Positions 27,515 to 34,231 of a stretch of 64,000 nt of DNA are shown one piece after another (the stretch's first letter is position 1; the number at the start of each line of letters is the position of its first letter). The notes under the pieces are model-generated. The model was given only the letters and a program-made list of their open reading frames with translations. It was not told where the DNA came from and ran no database searches. The position numbers and the translations under genes are program-made. Origin of the DNA: Flavonifractor sp. AGMB03687 (GTDB lineage Bacteria; Bacillota; Clostridia; Oscillospirales; Oscillospiraceae); NCBI RefSeq assembly GCF_017811815.1, contig NZ_JADKZI010000001.1, forward strand, positions 372,001-436,000, in the 5' to 3' direction.

Positions 27515-27708
27515 CGCAAGAGCAGTTTGACGCCGCCCTGGCCGCCCGGGAGGGGGAGATCTCCGCCCGGACGGTGAGCGACTGGGCCAAGGTGGCCTGG
27601 AAGAAGGCGGAGGACGCGGGGATCTTTGACGGTACCGCTCCCGGCGCGCCCCTGACCCGAGAGCAGGCCGCTTTGATCCTGGAGCGGCTGGGTCTGCTGG
27701 GAAAGTGA
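27511..27708 (+). CDS. Small protein coupled to the amidase (SLH-like or wall-binding fragment)
   Basis: The 65-aa product overlaps the amidase stop codon and should be translated by coupling. Its sequence (SDWAKVAWKKAEDAGIFDGT, then LTREQAALILERLGLL) resembles the C-terminal module often fused to clostridial phage amidases and the second half of SLH-type repeats. It may therefore be a detached wall-targeting module of the amidase. No catalytic residues are apparent. Resemblance is from memory of family patterns, not from a search. Confidence 0.6.
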   Translation: MTQEQFDAALAAREGEISARTVSDWAKVAWKKAEDAGIFDGTAPGAPLTREQAALILERLGLLGK

Positions 27709-27734
27709 CAGGAAACAAGAGGAGGAAGTAAAAA

Positions 27735-27926
27735 ATGACCTGGGGAACCTACTATTTCTTTTACGAATGCCCGCAGTGCGGCAAGAAGTACCGCTATGAG
27801 CTGGAGTTCGCCTCCGAGCCCGAGTTCGGCTTCTGCCCCGACTGCCACGTTATGGGCACCTTCGTGGGCGAGACCAAGGACAACAAGCAGGGCGAGGACA
27901 AATTCGTAGTCCACGAATTTGTGTAA
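27735..27926 (+). CDS. Small zinc-ribbon protein
   Basis: The 63-aa product has two Cys pairs, CPQCGKKYRYELEF at about residues 12-25 and CPDC at about 38-41, the pattern of a zinc ribbon. AAGAGGAGGAAG precedes the ATG. The product is acidic outside the ribbon. The role is unknown; similar small ribbons act as protein-protein or RNA adaptors. A terminator follows. The last codons contain a short inverted repeat (AAATTCGT...ACGAATTT, 27900-27920). Confidence 0.7.
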   Translation: MTWGTYYFFYECPQCGKKYRYELEFASEPEFGFCPDCHVMGTFVGETKDNKQGEDKFVVHEFV

Positions 27927-27940
27927 GCCTGCACACACGC

Positions 27941-27972
27941 AAAAAAAGGACGCCTTCCGGCGCCCTTTTTTT
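27941..27972. terminator. Bidirectional terminator
   Basis: A hairpin with A7 and T7 flanks, stem AAAAAAAGG/CGCC around loop TTCC with one A-C mismatch, lies between two convergent genes and can serve both. Confidence 0.8.
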
Positions 27973-27974
27973 GT

Positions 27975-29072
27975 TCAGTCATATCGCTTGGCGGTGCCGC
28001 TCTGGGTGATGTTCAACATGTCGGCGGTAATGTCGGTGGTGTAGGGGTTGAGGCCGGAGGTGTTGACGATGTCCAGCACTTTGTCGGGGTAGAGCTCATA
28101 GCACCAGCTCACGCCCTTGTACTTCACCGTGCCGTCGCCAGGCAGGGAGGTGGCGGTCACGTTGTCAAAGTTAAAGCTCAGGCCCTTGTCGGCGAAATAG
28201 GCCAGGTCGGAGACCTTCAGATCGGTCTCCACGTTCTCCATAAAGATATTATAGTAGGTGGGCAGATTCAGGGGCTGGGAGATGGCCTTCTTCAGCACTG
28301 CCATGATCAGCTCCCGCTGGGTCTTGGTGCGGCCGATGTCGGCGTCGGGGTAGGCGTCGTAAATGTTATGGGGATAGACGCCGGAGCCGTCGGAGTTCTT
28401 CCGGCAGCGTACCACCTTCAAAGCGTCGGTACCGGTGAGGTACTGCATCCCCGGCTCAAAGTGGATGTGCAGGTTCTGGGTAGGGTCGTCATAGGCCATG
28501 TGGACGGGCACATTGAAGTTGACGCCCCCCACCGCGTCCACCAGCTTCACAAAGCCCTTGGTGTTGACCTTCACATAGAAGTCGATGGGGAAGCCTACGA
28601 TCTTGCGGACTTCCTCCTTCAGGGCATCGATGCCGTTGTAGGGGTACATACTGCACAGCTTATGGAAAGACTTGCCCTTGGGGGAGACGCCGTCAATCAG
28701 GGTGTCCCGGGGGATGGAGGCCATAGCGATGGTCTGATTCACCGTGTCATAGGTGGCTACGATCATGGTGTCCACGTTGCCGCTGGCCTGGTCGCTGGCG
28801 CACAGCAGGAAGGTGTAGGTGTACTCTTTCCGCTGGCGGGTGGGCGTGCCGCTGTCGGTGGGCTCCGGCGAATCGGTGGACAGTCCCGCGCTCTCCGCCG
28901 GAGGGGGTGTCTCCTCCAGGGCGATCTTTGGGGGCTGGGCCATCAGCCGGAAGGCGGTGTATCCCACCACCACCAGGGATGACAGGATCAGCAGGACCAC
29001 AAACAGTACCCTGAGTGCCCGTTGGCCGGGGGTCAGACGGACTTTTTCTCTCTTTGCAAGCCTTTTGGCCAC
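27975..29072 (-). CDS. LytR-CpsA-Psr (LCP) family cell-wall polymer ligase
   Basis: LCP proteins transfer teichoic acids or capsule-like polymers from lipid carriers to peptidoglycan. The 365-aa product has a basic cytoplasmic N-terminus, one transmembrane helix (about residues 21-44), a Pro/Ser/Thr linker and the LCP domain (about 85-300). The domain has the conserved VDTMIVATYD and SIPRDTLID motifs, whose Asp and Arg residues bind the pyrophosphate. It appears to start at a GTG (29072) with a weak ribosome binding site, so the exact start is uncertain. Its own promoter lies about 75 bp upstream. Confidence 0.93.
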   Translation of the reverse strand: MAKRLAKREKVRLTPGQRALRVLFVVLLILSSLVVVGYTAFRLMAQPPKIALEETPPPAESAGLSTDSPEPTDSGTPTRQRKEYTYTFLLCASDQASGNVDTMIVATYDTVNQTIAMASIPRDTLIDGVSPKGKSFHKLCSMYPYNGIDALKEEVRKIVGFPIDFYVKVNTKGFVKLVDAVGGVNFNVPVHMAYDDPTQNLHIHFEPGMQYLTGTDALKVVRCRKNSDGSGVYPHNIYDAYPDADIGRTKTQRELIMAVLKKAISQPLNLPTYYNIFMENVETDLKVSDLAYFADKGLSFNFDNVTATSLPGDGTVKYKGVSWCYELYPDKVLDIVNTSGLNPYTTDITADMLNITQSGTAKRYD

Positions 29073-29146
29073 GGGAGACCACGCCTTTCTTTGGTAACAT
29101 TATCAATATTATGTACGATGTACGTGATGCGATTCGAATTGACCGC

Positions 29147-29175
29147 ATTATATCGAATTAGACGGCTGCTCACAA
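29147..29175 (-). promoter_or_regulatory. Promoter of the LCP gene
   Basis: On the minus strand TTGTGA (29175-29170) is followed after 17 bases by a consensus TATAAT (29152-29147). Two AATTCG direct repeats flank the -10 box and could be regulator half-sites. Confidence 0.75.
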
Positions 29176-29217
29176 GATAAAGTTTCTTAAGATTTTGTTT
29201 TTTTGACAGGAATCGAC

Positions 29218-29526
29218 CTATTCCTCCCCCACGAACCGGCTGCGGATGCTGAGGGTGGCGGCGGTGAGGGCGTTGACCGCCCCCAGCAGCTCCACCAGCA
29301 GCTGGTTCTGGCGGGTTAGCTCCTCCAGCACCCGGTCCATGGCCGGGCTGTGCTCCGGACTCTGGGCGGGCCAGGGACAGCCGTTCCAGCAGGGGATGGG
29401 ATGGACGTACCGCTTCATGGCCGGCTCCTGGGACCGCGGAGGCTCCGGATGACTCTGGGCCAGGATCGCGGCCGCCCGGCGCTGGGCCTCCAGATCCCGG
29501 TTTTTCGGACAGGTGGTTTGGCTCAT
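29218..29526 (-). CDS. Hypothetical 102-aa protein with a Cys/Pro segment
   Basis: The product begins MSQTTCPKNRDLEAQRRAAA, has a central Pro/Cys/Trp segment (HPIPCWNGCPWPAQSPEHSP) and ends in a helical region (ELTRQNQLLVELLGAVNAL) likely to form a coiled coil. A strong AAAGGAGG precedes the ATG, so it is probably expressed. There is no signal peptide or transmembrane helix. I do not recognise the family; the composition is compatible with a spore-coat-associated small protein, but that is only a guess. Confidence 0.6.
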   Translation of the reverse strand: MSQTTCPKNRDLEAQRRAAAILAQSHPEPPRSQEPAMKRYVHPIPCWNGCPWPAQSPEHSPAMDRVLEELTRQNQLLVELLGAVNALTAATLSIRSRFVGEE

Positions 29527-29607
29527 AGAAATACCTCCTTTATGCCCCCATCCTATGCGTTTTGGGCCCCGTCGGTCCTGCCATGGCAGAATTGGGGAAA
29601 TTGCGCG

Positions 29608-29635
29608 TTGACATTTTCAGGGGACATGGTACACT
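29608..29635 (+). promoter_or_regulatory. Promoter of the NMT1-type importer operon
   Basis: Consensus TTGACA and TACACT are separated by 16 bases, about 57 bases before the ATG. Confidence 0.75.
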
Positions 29636-29691
29636 AAACTGGATCGTATGAAGGGAAAACCCGTCGATGGTCTAGAAAGGAACGAGACACC

Positions 29692-30723
29692 ATGAAAAAG
29701 AAACTGCTTGCACTGGGCCTGACTGTGGCCCTGGCGCTGGGCCTTGTTGCCTGCGCATCCAATACCGACAACCAGGAGAGCACCCCTCCTGCCGAGACCA
29801 CCCCCGTGGTGGAGAGCGAGACCCCCACCCTGGAGGGGACCGACATCAACCTGGGCCTGCTCAACGGCCCCACCGGCATGGGCGCCGCCAAGCTGCTCTC
29901 CGACAATGACGCCGGTGAGACTGTGAACCACTACACCGTCACCATGGGCTCCGATCCCTCCACCGATATCGTGCCCAAGATGAACAGCGGTGAGCTGGAC
30001 ATTGCCGCCCTGCCCACCAATGTGGCCGCCAACCTGTACAACAAGACCGGCAACATCCAGCTGCTGGCCCTCAACACCCTGGGCGTGCTCCACATCCTGG
30101 AGAACGGCGACACCGTCCACTCCCTGGCCGACCTGTCCGGCAAGACCATCTATGCCATCAACCAGGGCACCAACACCGAGTTTGTGCTGGACTACCTGCT
30201 GACTCAGAACGGTCTGGACCCGGATACCGATGTGGATATCCAGTGGAAGACCAGCGAGGAGGTCACCTCTCTGATGGCCTCCGGTGAGATCGACCTGTGC
30301 ATGCTCCCCGTTCCCGCCGCTACCACCGTGCTGATGCAGAACAGCGACGTGCGGGACGCCATCGACCTGAGCGACGCCTGGACCGAGTCCGGGGCCTCCG
30401 GCACCTTCACCATGGGCTGCGTGGTGGTGCGCACCGAGTTTGCCCAGGAGCATCCCGAGGCGGTTGAGGCCTTCCTCACCGAGTATGAGGCCTCCATCAA
30501 CTACATCAAGGACAACCCGGAGGAGGGCGGTCAGCTCATCGAGCAGTACGGTATCGTGCCCAAGGCTGCCATTGCTACCGCCGCCATTCCTCAGGCCAAC
30601 ATGATCTTCACCGCCGTTGAGGACCTGAAGTCCATCTCCAGCTACTATGAGGTGCTCTTCGCCGCCGACCCCACTTCGATCGGAGGTTCCATCCCCGATG
30701 ACGCCTTCTACTACATCCCGTAA
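29692..30723 (+). CDS. ABC transporter lipoprotein substrate-binding protein (NMT1/SsuA type)
   Basis: The 343-aa lipoprotein has a signal peptide with lipobox LVAC (Cys at about residue 20), a Thr/Pro/Glu spacer and a binding domain of the NMT1/THI5-like group. Typical elements are INLGLLNGPTGMGAAKLL, a repeated use of periplasmic alpha/beta folds, and GELDIAALPTNVAANLYN. Relatives bind thiamine precursors, riboflavin-like compounds, nitrate or sulfonates, so the ligand is not determined. It starts a three-gene operon whose permease start codon lies inside its 3' end. Confidence 0.88.
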   Translation: MKKKLLALGLTVALALGLVACASNTDNQESTPPAETTPVVESETPTLEGTDINLGLLNGPTGMGAAKLLSDNDAGETVNHYTVTMGSDPSTDIVPKMNSGELDIAALPTNVAANLYNKTGNIQLLALNTLGVLHILENGDTVHSLADLSGKTIYAINQGTNTEFVLDYLLTQNGLDPDTDVDIQWKTSEEVTSLMASGEIDLCMLPVPAATTVLMQNSDVRDAIDLSDAWTESGASGTFTMGCVVVRTEFAQEHPEAVEAFLTEYEASINYIKDNPEEGGQLIEQYGIVPKAAIATAAIPQANMIFTAVEDLKSISSYYEVLFAADPTSIGGSIPDDAFYYIP

Positions 30724-31492
30724 TTTCAAACGACATAAATTACTGCGAGCTGTCATACCCCTGGCCTTCTGGCTGGGGGTTTGGCAGCTTGCGGCCTTTT
30801 TGGTGGACCTGCGCACCAACGGCCACGGGGCCCTGCTGCTGCCCTATCCCATGTTGGTGGCCCAGCGGCTGCGGCTGCTGGCGGTCCAGCCCGCCTTCTG
30901 GCAGGCGGCAGCGGTGACCTTGGGCCGCATTTTTGGGGGCTTTGCCGTAGGCGCTGCGGTAGGTGCGTTGGTGGCGGCGGCTACCTCCGCCCTGCGGGCG
31001 GCGGACTGGGTGCTCACCCCGGCGGTCAAGGTAATAAGAGCTATCCCGGTGGCCTCCTTCATCGTGCTGGTGCTGCTGTGGGCCCCCTCCTCCGGCTGGG
31101 TGCCCGCCATCGTGTCCGGCCTGATGGTGCTGCCGGTGCTGTGGGGCAACGTCAGCAAGGGCGTAGCTCAGACCGACCCTCTGCTGCTGGAGGCCGCCCG
31201 GGCCTACCGCTTCGGCCGGGGCAAGACCCTTCGGCTGGTCTACCTGCCCTCGGTGCTGCCCTACTTTGCCAGCGGCTGCGCCACCGGCCTGGGTCTGGCC
31301 TGGAAGGCAGGGGTGGCGGCGGAGGTACTGTGCCAGCCCAAGCTGGCCATCGGCACCCAGCTGTACCGGGCCAAAATCACCCTGGAGACCCCCGACCTCT
31401 TTGCTTGGACGGCGGTGGTCATCGTGCTGAGTTTCCTGCTGGAATATGTGCTGGGCTTTCTGTTCCGGCGGCTGGGAGGGGGTAAAACATGA
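30698..31492 (+). CDS. ABC transporter permease (SsuC/TauC type)
   Basis: The 264-aa membrane protein has about six helices and a BPD_transp_1 EAA loop ([20 protein letters not shown], about residues 165-184). The likely ATG is at 30698, inside the upstream gene, with GGAGG eleven bases before it; the two genes overlap by 26 bases in different frames, which suggests tight coupling. The following ATPase gene overlaps by four bases (ATGA). Confidence 0.9.
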   Translation: MTPSTTSRNFKRHKLLRAVIPLAFWLGVWQLAAFLVDLRTNGHGALLLPYPMLVAQRLRLLAVQPAFWQAAAVTLGRIFGGFAVGAAVGALVAAATSALRAADWVLTPAVKVIRAIPVASFIVLVLLWAPSSGWVPAIVSGLMVLPVLWGNVSKGVAQTDPLLLEAARAYRFGRGKTLRLVYLPSVLPYFASGCATGLGLAWKAGVAAEVLCQPKLAIGTQLYRAKITLETPDLFAWTAVVIVLSFLLEYVLGFLFRRLGGGKT

Positions 31493-32064
31493 TATCAGTC
31501 AAGGATATTACCGTCCGTTTTGAGGAAAAGACGGTGTTGGACCATTTCTCCCTGGAGCTGCCGGAGGAGGGAATCACCGCCCTGTCCGGCCCGTCGGGCT
31601 GCGGAAAGACCACCCTGCTGCGGGTGCTGGCGGGGCTCCAGCCGGTGGAGGGGGGTACGGTGACCGCCCCCAAGCCGCCGGTCATCCTCTTTCAGGAGAA
31701 CCGGCTGCTGCCCTGGCGGACGGTGGAGCAGCACATCACCGACGTGCTTCCCCGGAGCCGCCGGGAGGAGGCTGGGCGCTGGCTGGCCCTGGCGGAGCTG
31801 GAGGGGGAGGAACGGACCTATCCCGCCGCCCTGTCCGGCGGCATGGGGAGGCGGCTGGCCCTGGCCCGTACCCTGGCCTGCGGCGGAGGACTCCTGCTGC
31901 TGGACGAGCCCTTCACCGGGGTGGACGCCCCACGGGCGGCGCGTATCCTGGACCGGGTGCGGCAGCTGGGGATGCCGGTGGTGCTCTCCAGCCACGAGGC
32001 GGAGGTGGTGGCCCTGTGCGACCGGGTGATCGAACTGTCCGGTCCGCCTCTGCACCAGACCTGA
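31489..32064 (+). CDS. ABC transporter ATP-binding protein (SsuB/TauB type)
   Basis: This short 191-aa ATPase has Walker [10 protein letters not shown] (about residues 34-42), a Q-loop in [14 protein letters not shown], signature [15 protein letters not shown] and Walker [13 protein letters not shown], with a switch His in SSHE. The ENRLLPW sequence after the Q-loop is typical of the nitrate/sulfonate/taurine group. It is shorter than usual (about 240 aa) because it ends soon after the H-loop, but no catalytic motif is lost. It completes the importer operon, followed by a terminator. Confidence 0.92.
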   Translation: MISVKDITVRFEEKTVLDHFSLELPEEGITALSGPSGCGKTTLLRVLAGLQPVEGGTVTAPKPPVILFQENRLLPWRTVEQHITDVLPRSRREEAGRWLALAELEGEERTYPAALSGGMGRRLALARTLACGGGLLLLDEPFTGVDAPRAARILDRVRQLGMPVVLSSHEAEVVALCDRVIELSGPPLHQT

Positions 32065-32110
32065 CAGAATATTCAGATTGCCTTCAGAGTTGGGAAGGTT
32101 TTGTGAATTC

Positions 32111-32141
32111 AGGCGAAAGCGCGTTGCGCTTTCGCCTTTTT
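32111..32141 (+). terminator. Terminator of the NMT1-type importer operon
   Basis: A perfect 12-bp stem, AGGCGAAAGCGC with GCGCTTTCGCCT around GTT, is followed by T4. Its right arm also supplies the -35 region of the next promoter candidate. Confidence 0.88.
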
Positions 32142-32151
32142 GTGATAAAAT
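32124..32151 (+). promoter_or_regulatory. Promoter candidate of the LtaS-like gene
   Basis: TTGCGC and TAAAAT are separated by 16 bases; the -35 box lies in the terminator loop and right arm. The ATG is about 38 bases downstream of the -10 box. Confidence 0.5.
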
Positions 32152-32188
32152 GGGAAACATACATTTTTGGTAAAGGCAGCGTAAAGAT

Positions 32189-34186
32189 ATGAGTCATCCC
32201 ATTGAAACCAAGGAACATCCGGAAGTGCCGGAGTCTGTCGAGACTGGGGAGCCGTTGGAAGCCCCGGAACCCATAGAGGAGAAACCGCCGGAAAGGGGGG
32301 GTTGCGCAAGGAAATTCAGATACCGAAAGTTCCGCGGAAGGCGCCTGCGGCCCAAATGGCCCAGGCTGCCCCTGTCGCCCCGGCAGTACTGGTGGGTCAC
32401 CATGGTGCTGCTCATCGTGGTGCCCCTCATCTCCTTCACCATGGTGGAGTACCTCAACTACAACGACCCCTGGCACAGCTTCAGCACCGTCCAGATCGCC
32501 CTCAACCTGATGTGGTACTACCTGGCCGAACTGGTGTTTTACTTTTTGCGGGGACGGCGCAGCGGCGCCATCAAGCTGGGCCTGATCGTTACCTGGGGTT
32601 TTGGCTTTGCCAACCACTACCTCATCGCCTTCCGGGGCCGCACCCTGTTTCCCGGGGACTTTCTCTGCCTGGGGACCGCTGTCAATGTGGCGGGCAACTA
32701 TGATTACCGCCTGTCCCAGCGGCAGTTTATTACCCTCCTCGTTGTGGTAGCCATCTTCCTGCTGATGAAATTCCTGCCCAAAGAACCCCGGAAGAAGTTT
32801 TCCTGGAAGGTATTCCTCCCCTCAGCGGGGCTGGCTGCCGCCTTCCTGGCGGTGTTCTTCGGCACCAGCATGGTGGAGCGGCTGGGCATCGAGCCCTCCA
32901 TGTGGACCACCCGGGGCAACGGCCTGTTCCTCAACTTTACCGTGTGCATGAAGTACATGCGGGTGGAAAAACCGGACACCTACTCGGAGGAGACCCTGAA
33001 CGCTCTGGGCGGGGAGAACATCAGCGACGATGTGTCGGTGAGTGTGGTGGACCCGGACGGCACCACCCGGCCGGTAAATGTCATCGTCATCATGAACGAG
33101 TCCTTCTCCGACCTGTCCGTGCTGCCGGGAGTGGAGACCAACATGGACGCCATGCCCTTCCTCCGCTCCCTCACCGAGAACACCATCAAGGGCTACGCCT
33201 ATTCCTCCGTGTTCGGCGGTACCACCGCCAATTCGGAGTATGAGTTCCTCACCGGCAACACCACCGCCTTCCTGCCCGCCGGCACGGTGCCCTATCAGAT
33301 GTATGTCTCCGACGGGGACCCCACTCTGGTGGGTCAGATGTCCGCTCTGGGCTACCATACCATTGCGGCCCACCCCTACCGCTCCTCCGGCTGGAACCGC
33401 CCCTCGGTGTACAAGAATTTCGGTTTTGACGAGGTGTACTTCGAGAGCGACTTCCAGGACCGCACCTATATGCGGGGGGATGAAAAGACGGGCTACGTCA
33501 CCGACCAGAGCGACTACGAGAATCTGATCCGACTCTATGAGGAGAAGGAGGAGGGGGAGCCCCTGTTCCTCTTCAACGTCACCATGCAGAACCACAGCGG
33601 CTACCAGATGTCCTGGGAGAACCTGCCCCGGGAGGTGTGGCTCACCGGGGAGCTGGAGGGGAAGTTCCAGACGGTGAACCAGTACTTATCCCTCATCTAT
33701 CAGAGTGACCAGGCCCTGGAGTATCTCATCAACTACTTCTCCCAGGTGGAGGAGCCCACCATGATCCTCCTCTTTGGGGACCATCAGCCCCAGGTGGCTA
33801 CCAACTTCTACACTGACGTACTGGGGGAGGACCCGGACACCGAACTGGCCCAGAAGAAGCAGATGGTGCCCTTTGCCCTGTGGGCCAATTACGACATCCC
33901 GGAGGCGGAGGGGGTGGAGCTCTCCCTCAACTACCTGTCCACCCTGCTGATGGAGACCGCCAATCTGCCTCTCACCGGCTACCAGAAGTTCCTGTCCGAG
34001 CTCCAGGAGGTGGCCCCGGTCATCAACACCGTGGGCATCCGGGACGCCCAGGGCAACTGGTACGGGGAGAATGAGACCCTGCCTGCCGACCTGGACGCCG
34101 CCATTGAGGAATACAAGGTGCTGCTGTACAACAACATCTTTGATAAGTCCAACCGGCTGGAAGACTTCTTTTCCCTGATCCAATAA
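32189..34186 (+). CDS. LTA synthase family sulfatase (LtaS-like)
   Basis: The 665-aa membrane enzyme belongs to the alkaline phosphatase/sulfatase superfamily that polymerises glycerol-phosphate onto a glycolipid. A 60-residue acidic, Pro-rich cytoplasmic tail comes first, then about five transmembrane helices (to about residue 225), then the extracellular catalytic domain. Metal and nucleophile motifs are visible: VIIMNESFSDL (about 304), the catalytic Thr in GGTTANSEYEFLTGN (about 343-357), AAHPYRSSGWNR and LLFGDHQPQ (about 528). No glycolipid synthesis gene is adjacent. The substrate could be another phosphoglycerol acceptor. Confidence 0.92.
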   Translation: MSHPIETKEHPEVPESVETGEPLEAPEPIEEKPPERGGCARKFRYRKFRGRRLRPKWPRLPLSPRQYWWVTMVLLIVVPLISFTMVEYLNYNDPWHSFSTVQIALNLMWYYLAELVFYFLRGRRSGAIKLGLIVTWGFGFANHYLIAFRGRTLFPGDFLCLGTAVNVAGNYDYRLSQRQFITLLVVVAIFLLMKFLPKEPRKKFSWKVFLPSAGLAAAFLAVFFGTSMVERLGIEPSMWTTRGNGLFLNFTVCMKYMRVEKPDTYSEETLNALGGENISDDVSVSVVDPDGTTRPVNVIVIMNESFSDLSVLPGVETNMDAMPFLRSLTENTIKGYAYSSVFGGTTANSEYEFLTGNTTAFLPAGTVPYQMYVSDGDPTLVGQMSALGYHTIAAHPYRSSGWNRPSVYKNFGFDEVYFESDFQDRTYMRGDEKTGYVTDQSDYENLIRLYEEKEEGEPLFLFNVTMQNHSGYQMSWENLPREVWLTGELEGKFQTVNQYLSLIYQSDQALEYLINYFSQVEEPTMILLFGDHQPQVATNFYTDVLGEDPDTELAQKKQMVPFALWANYDIPEAEGVELSLNYLSTLLMETANLPLTGYQKFLSELQEVAPVINTVGIRDAQGNWYGENETLPADLDAAIEEYKVLLYNNIFDKSNRLEDFFSLIQ

Positions 34187-34192
34187 CAAAAC

Positions 34193-34224
34193 GCGCCCCC
34201 GGAGGGAATTCCCTCCGGGGGCGC
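34193..34224. terminator. Bidirectional terminator (32-bp perfect palindrome)
   Basis: GCGCCCCCGGAGGGAA and its exact complement follow each other without a gap between the convergent LtaS-like and transglutaminase genes. ACAAAA on one side and TCTTGTTT on the other give weak A/T tails. Confidence 0.75.
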
Positions 34225-34231
34225 ATCTTGT

